Of a DNA stretch of 64,000 nucleotides, positions 1 through 9,608 are shown one piece after another. The notes beneath the pieces were generated by a model that saw only the letters and a program-made list of their open reading frames with translations, was not told the DNA's origin and ran no database searches. The stretch spans positions 1 to 64,000 of the forward strand of contig NC_015583.1 of assembly GCF_000253255.1 (NCBI RefSeq). Direction: 5' to 3'. The stretch's first letter is position 1. Each line of letters begins with the position of its first letter. This stretch comes from Novosphingobium sp. PP1Y. Its GTDB lineage: Bacteria; Pseudomonadota; Alphaproteobacteria; Sphingomonadales; Sphingomonadaceae. Made by a program: the position numbers and the translations under genes.

Positions 1-75
1 TCGTGCATGGTTCGCCCTCGCCTAAGCATGGGGATAGGCGCCGGCCCGTCCGGCGTAACCCCCGTTTCCTGCTTA

Positions 76-1238
76 TACCAAAACCTGTGGAATCTGACTC
101 ACGGCGGGTTTCCGGTTCGATCGTGACATGATTCACCATGGCAAACTGTTGGAGGTTTGCGATGGCGGCGGCGATCAAGTTGCGGGAGGATTTCAGCGCA
201 GGACAGGTTCGGGCTGCGGCGCGGAACAGCAAAGATGCGGCCCAGGTCCGCCGGTTGCTGGCGTTAGCGACAATCCTGGAGGGTGGCAGCCGCAGCGATG
301 CGGCTCGGATTGGCGGGGTGACGCTGCAAATCGTGCGGGACTGGGTGCTGCGCTTCAACGCACAAGGTCCTGACGGACTGGTGACGCGAAAGGCACCGGG
401 GCCCGATACGATCCTTGACGATAGTCACCGCCGGGCTCTGGAGGAAATCATCGAGGCGGGCCCCATTCCTGCGGTTCATGGCGTGGTTCGTTGGCGTATC
501 ATCGATCTCGTGCAGTGGCTGTGGGACGAATTCCGCCTGTCGATCAGCAAGCAGGCACTGGGCCACGAACTGCGCACCATGGGCTACCGCAAGCTCTCGG
601 CACGGCCGCGCCATCGGGGACAGCGGCCGGAAGACATTGCCGCTTTTAAAAAGCCTTCCCCACCCGTCTGGCGCAAATCCGCAAAAGCCTGCCCAAAGGC
701 ACGCCCATAGAGCTGTGGTGGCAGGATGAAGCCCGGATCGGCCAGAAGACGCAGATCACCCGCCGCTGGGCCAAGCGAGGCACAAGACCTGTCGCGCCGC
801 GGGACCTGCGCCGGGCATCGGCATGGATATTCGGTGCGATCTGTCCGGCCGAGGGGAAAGGCGCCGCGCTGGTCATGCCTCGCTGCAACAGCGAGGCCAT
901 GGACATGCATCTGGCCGAGATCAGCAGCCAGGTCGCGCCCGGTGCCCATGCCGTCATCCTGCTCGATCAGGCCGGATGGCATCTATCGGGAACGCTCGCC
1001 GTCCCACCGAACATCACCCTCCTGCCGCTGCCGCCCAAGTGCCCGGAGCTCAATCCGGTCGAGAACGTGTGGCAGTTCATGCGTGAAAACTGGCTCTCCA
1101 ACCGCATCTTCACGTCCTACGACAACGTCGTCGATCACTGCTGTCATGCCTGGAACAAGCTCACCGACCAGCCATGGCGCATCATGTCCATCGGATTGCG
1201 GAAATGGGCCCATGGGTTCTGATCAGAGAGTCTTGGTA
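76..1238 (+). mobile_element. IS630-family insertion sequence
   Basis: The element carries a two-frame transposase. Candidate ends are TACCAA at 76-81 and its reverse complement TTGGTA at 1233-1238, which fits the TA target preference of IS630/mariner elements. Beyond about six bases the terminal repeats match only weakly, so the ends are tentative. The transposase reading is firm; the boundaries are not. Confidence 0.6.
162..1222 (+). CDS. IS630-family transposase in two reading frames
   Basis: DDE transposase of the IS630/Tc1-mariner group. The first frame (ATG at 162, preceded by GGAGG at 151-155) carries the helix-turn-helix half (RRLLALATILEGGSRSDAAR) and stops at 710. The second frame continues from about 652 to 1222 and holds the catalytic half: WWQDEARIG (first Asp), LLDQAGWH (second Asp) and PELNPVENVWQ (third acidic residue). 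The switch is -1, at TTT-AAA-AAG near 648-656, after which the frame reads AFPTRLAQIRK. This may be programmed slippage, as in some IS630 relatives, or an inactivating indel. The motif is not a perfect slippery heptamer, so either is possible. Confidence 0.75.
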
Positions 1239-1797
1239 TTACTCCGAGGGCGGGCCAACTTCACCGCACGAACATACGGTCTAGGGGCTACTCAATTATC
1301 TTCGCGCGGTCGTTTAGTTGGCTGCCCTCAGCTGCCATTCCTGCCAAAGCCCCGTTTCCTCATCGCATTCCAATGAGATATCCGAGCAATCAGCATTTTT
1401 GCTGGCCACCCCGCATCTTCGCAAGAGCCTCCCAGACTACCGAAGGTGTAGGCACGCGCTGACAAGCCACGATATCGAGACGGGAATTCAATGACAGCGG
1501 GCATAGGTGTATCGCAGCAATTAGGTAATGATCGGCCTCAGAGATCAATAAGCCTGAAATGGCGAAGCGGTGAACGGCAATCAATTGCGACCCTGCTTTA
1601 CATCGCACATTCACCGGTTTGTACACCATTAATCCTGTAATTATGTGGATACGATATAATTCGATCCCGACGCTACATTAACAGATTGACGTTTTAAATT
1701 CGAACTTTCTTGATTTGAATTATTATTGATAATGTATAATTTCGGTCATTTTTTTAACATGCATTGCGCATAAACAAAATCTAAAGGTGAATCGTTA
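1239..1797. other. Intergenic region, AT-rich leader of the PrpF-like gene
   Basis: About 560 bases with no convincing gene. The right part (1640-1797) is much more AT-rich than its surroundings. It contains a TATAAT at 1735-1740 that could be a -10 element and an AAAGGTG ribosome site just before the start at 1798. A minus-strand frame at 1390-1629 (79 codons, containing RVPTPSVVWEALAKMR) might be a gene remnant, but I cannot assign it. Confidence 0.4.
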
Positions 1798-2937
1798 ATG
1801 ACGTCCATCACGATGCCCAAAAAAGTACCCGCAGTATTCATGCGCGGGGGAGCTGGTCGGGGCATATTCTTCCACGAGCGCGATATCCCTGCCCCGGGAC
1901 CAGAGCGAGATCACATTTTTCTTTCAGTGTTGGGAAGTCCTGATCCATTCGGACGCCAGCTGAATGGAATGGGCGGCGGGAACTCCTCTCTTTCAAAAGT
2001 AGTTATCGTGCGCACTGCCGCCGACACCGAAGTAGACGTCGAGTATCTTCACGGTCAGGTTTCGCTGTCGTCTGCCATCGTGGATTACAGCGCGAACTGC
2101 GGCAACCTCTCCGGGGCCGTCGGGCCTTTCGCCGTTAGCGAAGGACTGGTCGCGCTGAAGGAAGGCATAACTGTTGTCCGCATGCGCAACCTCAACACTG
2201 GAGACATTGTGCACGCACATGTCCCGGTTGAACATGGCGATTATCCCAATTCCGGTCGCTACGCCATTCCGGGCGTAGGCGGGGCAAACGCTAAGGTCGC
2301 GCTTGAATATCTTATGCCTGGCGGAGGGTGCATCTTGGCCACAAATTCGGCGCGTGAAACGATTAGTGGTGTCGATGTAACATTAGGACTGTCGCCTTTG
2401 GCCACAGTGTGGACTCACGGACCGCAGATCAATTTCCCCACCTCCTTGTCACCGCAAGAAATCGATTCCGATCTGCGGATCATGTCCAGCTTGGACCACT
2501 TGAGGCGTTTGGGCGCTGTGCGAATGAGGCTAGCCGACAGCCTAACAAATGCTAACCTAGCCAGCCCTAAAATTGGTATTGTAAGCCCTCCGACAGACTA
2601 TGTAGCGCTCGATGGAAAGTCTATTTCGGCCGATGACTTCGACATTTCAGCCCGCGTCCTGTCAATGGAGATGGTCCACAAGTCTATTCCTTTAGCTTGT
2701 GCAATGAATCTAGCAGCGGCCACGTGCATCGAGGGTTCCGTGCCGTTTGAAATGGCCAAGCGTAGCGCGCCAGGCGAATTCCGCATCGGCACGCCATCCG
2801 GTGTATTGAATATTCGCGTGGTCGTGAAGCCAAATGCGACCGGCTTTCCATACCTGGCTCGCGTCGGCGTAGATACGTCGGCGCGACGATTAATGGAAGG
2901 GTACGTATTTTATGATCCAGCGGAAACGTCGGCTTAA
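1798..2937 (+). CDS. PrpF-family isomerase (methylaconitate / oxalomesaconate type)
   Basis: 379 aa, the usual length for the PrpF family, cytoplasmic enzymes that shift double bonds in tricarboxylic acids: 2-methylaconitate isomerase in the methylcitrate cycle, or 4-oxalomesaconate tautomerase (GalD/LigU type) in gallate/protocatechuate degradation. Visible hallmarks are the N-terminal FMRGGAGRGIFF, GMGGGNSSLSKVV, and the active-site region YSANCGNLSGAVGPFA with the conserved Cys; a second Cys lies in LACAMNLAAATC. The ATG at 1798 has an AAAGGTG site. The gene stands alone between an IS630 element and an orphan IS6 end, with no methylcitrate or protocatechuate genes beside it, so the substrate is unassigned. 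Codon use looks less GC-rich than the neighbouring hydrolases, which hints at a separate origin. Confidence 0.8.
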   Translation: MTSITMPKKVPAVFMRGGAGRGIFFHERDIPAPGPERDHIFLSVLGSPDPFGRQLNGMGGGNSSLSKVVIVRTAADTEVDVEYLHGQVSLSSAIVDYSANCGNLSGAVGPFAVSEGLVALKEGITVVRMRNLNTGDIVHAHVPVEHGDYPNSGRYAIPGVGGANAKVALEYLMPGGGCILATNSARETISGVDVTLGLSPLATVWTHGPQINFPTSLSPQEIDSDLRIMSSLDHLRRLGAVRMRLADSLTNANLASPKIGIVSPPTDYVALDGKSISADDFDISARVLSMEMVHKSIPLACAMNLAAATCIEGSVPFEMAKRSAPGEFRIGTPSGVLNIRVVVKPNATGFPYLARVGVDTSARRLMEGYVFYDPAETSA

Positions 2938-2955
2938 AGATTTACCGGTTCAGCG

Positions 2956-2977
2956 GGTTCTGTCGCAAACTTTGGCC
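2956..2977. mobile_element. Orphan terminal repeat of the IS6-family element
   Basis: The 20 bases GGTTCTGTCGCAAACTTTGG, plus two more, match exactly the ends of the IS6-type element found whole at 9934-10749. After base 2978 the match stops. No transposase lies here, so this is a relic of a deleted or recombined copy. Confidence 0.75.
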
Positions 2978-3001
2978 GACTGATCGGCCCCGGCTTCACG
3001 C

Positions 3002-3037
3002 AAAAGGCCCGGCGCACCGTGGTGTGCCGGGCCTTTT
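3002..3037. terminator. Strong hairpin terminator, likely bidirectional
   Basis: AAAAGGCCCGGC...GCCGGGCCTTTT forms a long GC-rich stem with only a few mismatches and has A/T runs on both sides. It lies just beyond the stop of the CocE-type gene (minus strand) and downstream of the PrpF-like gene (plus strand), so it can end both transcripts. Confidence 0.8.
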
Positions 3038-3086
3038 CATGTGTTGCGCCGCCGCTCGCCTCCTGCCGGGTGACGAGCAGTCGCGT

Positions 3087-4829
3087 TCAGGGCACGATAG
3101 GCAGGATGACCTGGCTGTCCTGCCCCTTGCCTCCCAGCACGGTTATTACGGGCGACGTTTCCGGCGTGCGCACGCGCTCACGGTGATCGGCGCCGGTAAC
3201 ACTAACCTGGATCCGGTGGCCCTTCTTGAACACCCATGAGGTGGGCATCATGGCAAACTGCAGCTGGACAGCCTCGCCCGCAGGCACCGGGACTGCATCC
3301 TCGGCGTAGGAACGATGCCAGGGAACGCCCGCCGGAAGCTGCCAGGGCGCCTTGTCGAGCTTACGCAGTGACGCCTTAAGGCGCCCCTCTGTCACGACAC
3401 GCACCGTCCCGTCAGGCGCGACATCTTCGAGATAGGCAAAGACGTTCGCGTCCGGCCCGTCGAGCTTGACCCACATCGACACTTCGGGATCGCCGGTCAC
3501 TTCGGTGTCTTGCTCCACCGGCGCGGTGGCGAATGCCGGACCGGCGCCATCGACATGGCAGGGCTGCACCTGCGATCCGCTGCCCGCATCCGGGCATTTC
3601 ACCGAAAAGTCCGCCTTGAAGCTGACCGCGGTGCGCGCGGGAGTGGCGGTCGCCAGCTTGCCCTTGGCGAAGTGGTAGGTTGCCGGTTTCACGCCTGCCA
3701 CCGGCCACGCCGCGCTCGATCGCCACTGGCGCCCTTCCGGCGCGTTCATCGTGAAGTAGTGGATCGGGGCCTGCGCACCGACGCCCGTATCGATTCCCTT
3801 GAGATATCGGTCGTAGAACCGATGCATCTCCTGCAACAACGCGAAGTCGTTGTTGTCGCAGTGCTTCCAGGGGCCGATGACGAGCCGCGATCCCGGCAGG
3901 TTCATGCGCGCGATCATGCCCTGGTCCCGAAGTTCATCGAACCAGCCGCCCTGGATATAGACGGGTACGTCGGCCAGCAGCATCTGCTTGGCATAGCTGG
4001 AGATACTGCCTTCCGCCCAGAAGCGGCTGCCGACCGCGGCGGAGAAGCTGTCACGGTAGGGCAACTGCTTCCACATGTCGAACAGGCGAGTGGACTCCTG
4101 GTGCTCCCGGGCGGCCTGGGCCAGCAGCGTCTTGTCTTCGTCGCCATCGACCGGGCTGACGGCCATGTCCTGCTCGATGCTGCGCGTGGGGCCGGTGCCC
4201 CACTGCGCGAAGATGCCGCCACGGCGGAAGGCGTCGTACTTGTTCCAGGAAAAGCATCCGGCCCACACCGCCTTGAGCGCGGGCGGGCGCATGGTCAGCG
4301 TGTGCATCGCCGCATCGCCGGTGTTGGAGCAGCCGTATACGCCGACCTTGCCGTCGGACCAGTCCTGCCGCGACAGCCAGTCCACCATGTCGAAGGCATC
4401 CTGCGCCTCGTTGCGGTCGTGATAGCCGCGCATCGACCCCAGCGACTGGCCGTTGCCGCGCCGGGCGACCTGCACCACCACATAGCCGTAGCGGACCAGT
4501 TCCTGCACGCGCCGATAGTCGCTGACGCGCCCGCCGGCGCCGTCGGCGGTCTGCTGCGAGATCGACAGGGTGTGATGCCAGATGACCGGGAAGCGCCCGT
4601 CCACCGTCTTGCCGTCCTTGCCGGGGCGATCGACCCGCACGGCCAGCCGCACGCCATCGCGCATGCGCACGTAGCTGGATGAGCTGACGATATCCGCATA
4701 CTGGACCGCAGGCGCGTAGTTGCCGAAAGTCGACGGGACCGGCGCAGGCGCCAGCACAGGTTCCTGCGCATTGGCGGCCTGCGCAGCCAGCTGCATTGCG
4801 CCAAGGGCCAGGGGGGCAAGCACCTTCAT
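3087..4829 (-). CDS. Secreted CocE/NonD-family hydrolase
   Basis: 580 aa from the ATG at 4829, which has a GGAG site (GAGCTGGAGATATACG) upstream; the reading frame stays open further upstream but that part is not protein-like. It starts with a signal peptide (MKVLAPLALGAMQLAAQAANAQ). The X-Pro dipeptidyl-peptidase/cocaine-esterase fold follows: substrate Arg/Gly region ARRGNGQS, nucleophile elbow VGVYGCSNTGDA (GxSxxG), GPWKHCDN with a candidate catalytic His, then the C-terminal jelly-roll domain (LEDVAPDGTVRVVTEGRLKASLR). Such enzymes cleave acyl esters or amides outside the cytoplasm. It is last in an operon TBDR > hydrolase > this gene, 49 bases after its neighbour, which suggests action on the receptor's ligand. 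The substrate is unknown. Confidence 0.85.
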   Translation of the reverse strand: MKVLAPLALGAMQLAAQAANAQEPVLAPAPVPSTFGNYAPAVQYADIVSSSSYVRMRDGVRLAVRVDRPGKDGKTVDGRFPVIWHHTLSISQQTADGAGGRVSDYRRVQELVRYGYVVVQVARRGNGQSLGSMRGYHDRNEAQDAFDMVDWLSRQDWSDGKVGVYGCSNTGDAAMHTLTMRPPALKAVWAGCFSWNKYDAFRRGGIFAQWGTGPTRSIEQDMAVSPVDGDEDKTLLAQAAREHQESTRLFDMWKQLPYRDSFSAAVGSRFWAEGSISSYAKQMLLADVPVYIQGGWFDELRDQGMIARMNLPGSRLVIGPWKHCDNNDFALLQEMHRFYDRYLKGIDTGVGAQAPIHYFTMNAPEGRQWRSSAAWPVAGVKPATYHFAKGKLATATPARTAVSFKADFSVKCPDAGSGSQVQPCHVDGAGPAFATAPVEQDTEVTGDPEVSMWVKLDGPDANVFAYLEDVAPDGTVRVVTEGRLKASLRKLDKAPWQLPAGVPWHRSYAEDAVPVPAGEAVQLQFAMMPTSWVFKKGHRIQVSVTGADHRERVRTPETSPVITVLGGKGQDSQVILPIVP

Positions 4830-4878
4830 CGTATATCTCCAGCTCTGTTCCGTCTCGCGCAGCAATCCCGCGCGGGGG

Positions 4879-6414
4879 TCAGGGGGCCTCGAAGGCCGTG
4901 AGCGAGCGGCTGCGCGCACGCATCTTGAGGTCTCGCGCATCGCTTTCGAGCAACCAGCGCGCGGACACCAGCGCATCGACCGCAGCGTCGAACTCGCGCA
5001 GATACTCAGCCCGCGAGGTATAGAGCGAGACCAGATCCTCGTGCGGCAGGTCGTTGCGAACGAAAATCGGACGCCCCTTGGCGGGGAAGCAACCCGGCTT
5101 GTCGGTACCCTTGTACGGTCCGTAGCCGGCCAGCGGTACAACGAATTCGGCTGCACGCACCCCGCCCAGCGGATTGCCCGCCGCATCGCGCGCGATCTTG
5201 TCGCCATCGCGTACCAGCGGCGCGATGTGGGGCGGCTCCACCCCGTCCAGCACCCAGTGCCGCAGAGCATCGAGCGAAGCGCGGATATAGGCGGGATGAT
5301 CGACATCGCTGAGCGGTGCCGAACACGGCTCGTCGGTCGTCTCGCCACGCACGGCATCGAGCGGATAGCCCTTCGCCGCCAGTTGAGCGAGGTTGGGCCG
5401 CTCGCTGCGCGGCTGGCGCGGGTCGGTCATGCTGGACGAGTGGATCGTACCGCCCATCTCGTAGAGGCGGTGCCCGCCCGCTTTGCCCTCCCGGTCGGGC
5501 ACTTGCGGTCCCGGTCCGGTCGCGGCTTCGAATTCGCTGAGGAACTCGATCACCGGCACGTCGATCGTGCGCAAGGTGCGCCTGGGATCGGCGTTCGCGG
5601 TTTGCGGTTCCTCGGAATTGAGCGGGACGTACCCGCCCCCGTTCCAGCGCGACGAAATCCCGATGAGATAGCCATCGAACACAGGCTTGCCGCCGGGCAG
5701 TCTGGCCCGGTCGTGGAAGCCCTCGTTGATGAAGGTGCGCTGGATGCTGCCGGTGAATGACCAGCCGCCCACCAGCATGGCCTTGACCGGCCAGCCCTTC
5801 AGCGGATTGTCTTCGCGCTCGCTGCGCAGAAGCTTGCCGATCGAGGCCATCACGTCATACGCGATGCCATCTTCCTGCGGCCAGGACAGCGGCGCGTAAC
5901 GCACCGGATCAAACCACTTGGTGACCTGGCTCTGCGCGGTAGGTGCCGGCCCTTCGGCGGAGATGCGCCGGCTCGGCCTGTCGTCGGAAATGGCCGCTGC
6001 AACGTAAACGTCGCCCTGCCCCATCATGTAGCGCCCGGTGGTGAGCCAGTGCGTGGTGCCGCCCTGCGAGGGGTGGATCGGCTCGAAATGCACCACGCCG
6101 CTGAACCGCGAGCGATCTGCCGGGCGGCGCACGATGATGCGGGTAGTATAGGCAATACCGGTCTTGTCCGGCACCGCGCCCTTTTTGGCGCGGCGATAGG
6201 AATCCGCCGTGCCGGCAAGGAAATACTCTTCCTCGACGTAGCCATAGGCTTCGAGGTCGATCGACAACGTTGCCCCCGGGACATCCGAAGCGCCGAATAT
6301 CCGCGAGCTTTGCGTCACGGCGATCGGGTCGGAGATCTCCCCGATCCCGGCAAAAGCCGGAACCGGGGAGGTCAGGAGAGCTAGGGTAAGCAGGCTGGCC
6401 GTTGCCGCCCGCAC
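4879..6414 (-). CDS. Secreted alpha/beta hydrolase-domain protein
   Basis: 511 aa. The chosen start is a GTG at 6414 with AAGGAG eight bases upstream inside the end of the TBDR gene; the signal peptide VRAATASLLTLALLTSPVPAFA follows at once. The body resembles the large alpha/beta hydrolase-domain family common in sphingomonads: VVHFEPIHPSQGGTTHWL, KAMLVGGWSFTGSIQRTFINEGFH (nucleophile elbow GWSFTG), and a C-terminal VDHPAYIRASLDALRHWV with a candidate catalytic His. The gene is translationally coupled to the receptor (2-base gap) and followed by the CocE-type hydrolase. Role inferred: hydrolysis of an imported or surface-bound ester. I cannot name the substrate. Confidence 0.75.
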   Translation of the reverse strand: MRAATASLLTLALLTSPVPAFAGIGEISDPIAVTQSSRIFGASDVPGATLSIDLEAYGYVEEEYFLAGTADSYRRAKKGAVPDKTGIAYTTRIIVRRPADRSRFSGVVHFEPIHPSQGGTTHWLTTGRYMMGQGDVYVAAAISDDRPSRRISAEGPAPTAQSQVTKWFDPVRYAPLSWPQEDGIAYDVMASIGKLLRSEREDNPLKGWPVKAMLVGGWSFTGSIQRTFINEGFHDRARLPGGKPVFDGYLIGISSRWNGGGYVPLNSEEPQTANADPRRTLRTIDVPVIEFLSEFEAATGPGPQVPDREGKAGGHRLYEMGGTIHSSSMTDPRQPRSERPNLAQLAAKGYPLDAVRGETTDEPCSAPLSDVDHPAYIRASLDALRHWVLDGVEPPHIAPLVRDGDKIARDAAGNPLGGVRAAEFVVPLAGYGPYKGTDKPGCFPAKGRPIFVRNDLPHEDLVSLYTSRAEYLREFDAAVDALVSARWLLESDARDLKMRARSRSLTAFEAP

Positions 6415-6416
6415 GA

Positions 6417-9194
6417 TCAGAACTCCTTCGAGAGCGAGAACGACACCAGGCGACCGATGGGGTTCGCGACCTGGGCATCGAAGCCGCCGCCGCCGCCATT
6501 GCCGATGGGTGCGATATCGACGTAGGGCGGGTCCTGATCGAACAGGTTCTGCACATCGATACCCAGGCGGATGCCTTCGGTGCCGTAGATCCCGGTCTTG
6601 CCGAGATCGAACGAAAGCTGGGCATCGATCGTGGTATAGGCCTTGATGCGCTCGGCCGGCGAGAACAGCGTATTGTTGTAGCCGTTCGCGTAGTTCACGG
6701 TCACGCCGGCGGACAGCCAGTCGTTGCTGTAGTCCAGCGATCCGCGCATGCGCAGCTTGAGCGGATAGTCGATGTTGTTGACCTGCTCGATCAGGTCCGA
6801 CGTCGGGGTCAGCGCGCTCTTGTAGGTGAAGAAGCGGATACCGCCCAGCGTGACGCGCACCTTTCCGTCCGCACCGACGTCGAAGGGAACCGACAGGTTG
6901 AAGTCGATGCCGCGCGTGATCGTGGTGCCCTGATTGCTGGGACGGCCATCGACGAAGACCACCGAGTCCAGCGCCGTTTGCGTGGTGCCGCCGTTGACGC
7001 GATACCCTTGCGAGACGAGATCGGCGATGCGGGCCTGGGCAGCGGCGCCGCGCAGGATGATCGACGTGAACTGGTCTTCCTGGCGCAGCACGTTGCGGTT
7101 GGACAGGAACCCGTTGATCTGCCCCTTGTAGACCAGGTCGAAGTAGTTGATGCCCAGACGCGCGCCCGGCTTCCACGCCGGGGTGTAGTCGAAGCCCAGC
7201 GAGTAGGTGCGCGAGGTTTCCGGCTGCAGATCAAGGTTGCCGCCCGAAAGCGCAACGCCCAGGATCGTGGCTCCCGCGCCGTTGCTCGCGGTGGGATCGT
7301 AGTACGACTGGATGAATAGCTGGCTGCCACCGGCGCTGACCAGGCGGGTCAGTTCAGGCGCGCGGAACGACTTGCCGTAGCTGCCGTGGATCTTGAAGTC
7401 GTTGATCGGCTCCCAGTTGAAACCGAACTTCGGGTTTTTGGTCGATCCCACGTCGCTGTACTTGTCGATGCGGCCGGCGATATCCAGCGTCAGGCTCTGG
7501 AAGCCGGGCATCGCGTTGTCCGGGCCGAAGATCGGGATCAGCAACTCACCATAGGCGGACTTCACGTTGCGGCCCAGGCGCTGGTCGGTGCCGGTCTGCG
7601 CGCCGGCTGCGCCGCGGATCTGGCCCGTGCGCAGCTTCAGCTTGAAGTATTCGGCACCCACCGCGATCTTGACCGGGCCGCCGGGCAGCGTGAACAGCGT
7701 GCCGTCGACCGCCGCCTTGAAGTTGGTGAACTTGCTGCGGCCATCGGTATCGGTGAGGTTGTCGAAGATCGACGAAAGTACCGCCGGATCGTTCACACCC
7801 GTCGCGAACGGGTTGAACGCCGTGGCGGGATCGCTGCTGGCAAGCGCGGCCACGATGTTGGCGTTATTGATGTTGCCGCCGCGCGAATAGACGTGGTCGT
7901 GGTTGTAGCCATAGGTGCCGTAGGCATTGAGGTGGAAATCCGAGAACAGTTCGGCATCCAGCCCCAGGGTGCCCTGGATCGTCTTGGAGACGATCTTCGA
8001 GGTGTTCTGTCGACCATCGTTGGCGAACGAATACTGCACCGTTTCGCACAGCGCTCCGGCGGGAGCCTTTGCGCTGGCCGGGCACGGCGAAAGCACCGCA
8101 CCGGCAGGCGCCACGAAATAGTAGTTAGAACTGGGAACGGTCAGGTTCGTCGTCGCGGGCGGCGACATGCGAAGGCCGTCGCGGCGATTGGCATAGGCAT
8201 CGGCGAAGATCTTGATGCCGTCGGTCACTTCCTGATCGAAGGTCAGGGCAATCGCGTTGTTTTCCTGCTGCGGCAGGAGATCGCCCAGCTTAACGTTGTC
8301 GCAACGGTTCTGCGTGCCGGCAATCAGATTGGTCGGCGTGGCGCCGCCTTCGGGGATGGCGTAGTTCTGGCCACCGGCCACGATGTTGCCAGGCGCGCAC
8401 TGCACTTCGCGATAGTCTGCCCCACCGCGCGAAGTCTGGTCGGCGGCGTAGAAATCGCGGTCCATGCCGCTGAGGCTGGACTTGAACAGGTGCTGGAAGG
8501 TCAGCGTAACCTGGCCACTGTCCCAGGTATGGCCGGCAATCCCGCCGATCTGGAAGTTGTGGTAATCGTCGGCCATGCCGTAGCGGGTGTTGACCTTGAG
8601 GCCATCGTAGCCGCGCTTCATGATCAGGTTGGCAACGCCGGTCACCGCGTCCGAGCCATAGATGGCCGAAGCGCCGTCGGCGATCACTTCGATGCGCTCC
8701 AGCGCCAGCGCCGGGATGGTGGACGGATCGACCGTGGCGCCGGTGGTGCCCTGCGGCACGGCGCGGCGGCCATTGATCAGGGTAAGCGTGGCATAGGGAC
8801 TGACGCCGCGCAGGTTGATGGCGTTGCCATAGACGATGTTGCCCGCACCGCCCGCACCGGTGCGCGAGGCATCGGACACACCGTAGTTGAAGATCTGCGG
8901 CATTTCCTTGAGGATGTCCGCCGTGGAGACCGACGGCGAATTCTCGAGCTGCTCGGAACCGATCGCGATCAGGCTGGAACCGACAGGAGCAACGCCGCGA
9001 ATGCTGGTGCCGGTCACAACGATTTCGCTTCCGGCCACATCAGCGTTTTCGGCTGTATCACCTTTTGTCGCGTCCTGCGCGTGGGCCGCGAGCGGAAAAA
9101 GACCTAAGGCCAGCGCGGAAAGACCCGTGAGAAGCTGCGCCCGCGTTTGGACGTAGCGTGCACCACGGTGCATGGAACTTGACGAATTGCGCAT
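6417..9194 (-). CDS. TonB-dependent receptor, head of hydrolase operon A
   Basis: 925 aa outer-membrane transporter. ATG at 9194 has a strong AGGAGGGAGG site; the signal peptide ends in FPLAAHAQ. The plug domain shows a TonB-box-like SEIVVTGTSIRGVAPVGSSLIAI, NLRGVSPYATLTLINGRR, ERIEVIADGASAIYGSDAVTGVANLI; the barrel ends in LVSFSLSKEF with a terminal Phe, as outer-membrane barrels do. The closest relatives in this window are the receptors at 24.9-27.7 and 31.7-34.4 kb, which share the TSIRGVAPVGS type of plug. A LacI-type operator sits 69 bases upstream of the start. Known of the family: TonB-driven uptake of siderophores, sugars or oligomers. Here the hydrolase partners favour a carbon substrate. 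Confidence 0.92.
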   Translation of the reverse strand: MRNSSSSMHRGARYVQTRAQLLTGLSALALGLFPLAAHAQDATKGDTAENADVAGSEIVVTGTSIRGVAPVGSSLIAIGSEQLENSPSVSTADILKEMPQIFNYGVSDASRTGAGGAGNIVYGNAINLRGVSPYATLTLINGRRAVPQGTTGATVDPSTIPALALERIEVIADGASAIYGSDAVTGVANLIMKRGYDGLKVNTRYGMADDYHNFQIGGIAGHTWDSGQVTLTFQHLFKSSLSGMDRDFYAADQTSRGGADYREVQCAPGNIVAGGQNYAIPEGGATPTNLIAGTQNRCDNVKLGDLLPQQENNAIALTFDQEVTDGIKIFADAYANRRDGLRMSPPATTNLTVPSSNYYFVAPAGAVLSPCPASAKAPAGALCETVQYSFANDGRQNTSKIVSKTIQGTLGLDAELFSDFHLNAYGTYGYNHDHVYSRGGNINNANIVAALASSDPATAFNPFATGVNDPAVLSSIFDNLTDTDGRSKFTNFKAAVDGTLFTLPGGPVKIAVGAEYFKLKLRTGQIRGAAGAQTGTDQRLGRNVKSAYGELLIPIFGPDNAMPGFQSLTLDIAGRIDKYSDVGSTKNPKFGFNWEPINDFKIHGSYGKSFRAPELTRLVSAGGSQLFIQSYYDPTASNGAGATILGVALSGGNLDLQPETSRTYSLGFDYTPAWKPGARLGINYFDLVYKGQINGFLSNRNVLRQEDQFTSIILRGAAAQARIADLVSQGYRVNGGTTQTALDSVVFVDGRPSNQGTTITRGIDFNLSVPFDVGADGKVRVTLGGIRFFTYKSALTPTSDLIEQVNNIDYPLKLRMRGSLDYSNDWLSAGVTVNYANGYNNTLFSPAERIKAYTTIDAQLSFDLGKTGIYGTEGIRLGIDVQNLFDQDPPYVDIAPIGNGGGGGFDAQVANPIGRLVSFSLSKEF

Positions 9195-9608
9195 CAGTAT
9201 CCTCCCTCCTGCCGCGCGGCTCCTGCCGCTACGGGTAAGCCTGTCGGCGAACCGTGACGGCTCGCAAGCGCTTTCAATCAGCGCCTTGGCATTCTCCTTG
9301 TACCCGTCCTCCATTCGGCGCAATCAAAAAATGAACAACGAAATTATCGATAATTTTATAGACGTTTATTGTGCCCATTCGAAAGACGGCAAGGCCGGCA
9401 CGGTGCCATCGCGCCATGCAAATGGATTTCCAAAAACATCGAATTTCCGCCATTTTTACATGCCCAGCTATGCGCGGAAGGCCACTGCCGCGGGCAACAA
9501 TCCAAATTCAGTATCGGGCGATGCCCAGCACGCATTCGTGGGCGATGACTGCCGATGCTCTATTTGCGCAAGGCCCCCGAAGGCCATGGAAAGAGGAGAG
9601 ACAGACAC
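9195..9608. other. Promoter region of operon A; no gene seen
   Basis: About 410 bases between the leftward TBDR and the rightward truncated MBL gene. It holds the LacI-type operator at 9263-9276 and an AT-rich stretch near 9320-9370. The long plus-strand frame across this region lacks protein-like composition. Confidence 0.5.
9263..9276. promoter_or_regulatory. LacI-type operator upstream of operon A
   Basis: CGCAAGCGCTTTCA matches the near-palindromic LacI-family pattern TGnAAnCGnTTnCA at all but the first base. It lies 69 bases before the TBDR start. It belongs to a set of five related sites in this window; the only LacI-family gene here is at 55.8-56.8 kb. Confidence 0.6.

Noticed and set aside
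1390..1629. 79-codon minus-strand frame after the IS630 element
   Set aside because: Parts look protein-like, but I could not match it to a family and it has no convincing start; kept only as a note in the intergenic entry.
3510..4682. 390-codon plus-strand frame
   Set aside because: Antisense shadow of the CocE-type gene; no domain-like sequence.
7386..9107. 573-codon open frame on the plus strand opposite the TBDR
   Set aside because: It is antisense to an unmistakable receptor, its composition (repeated R, A, V, D, G blocks) is that of a GC-rich shadow frame, and it has no ribosome site or known motif.
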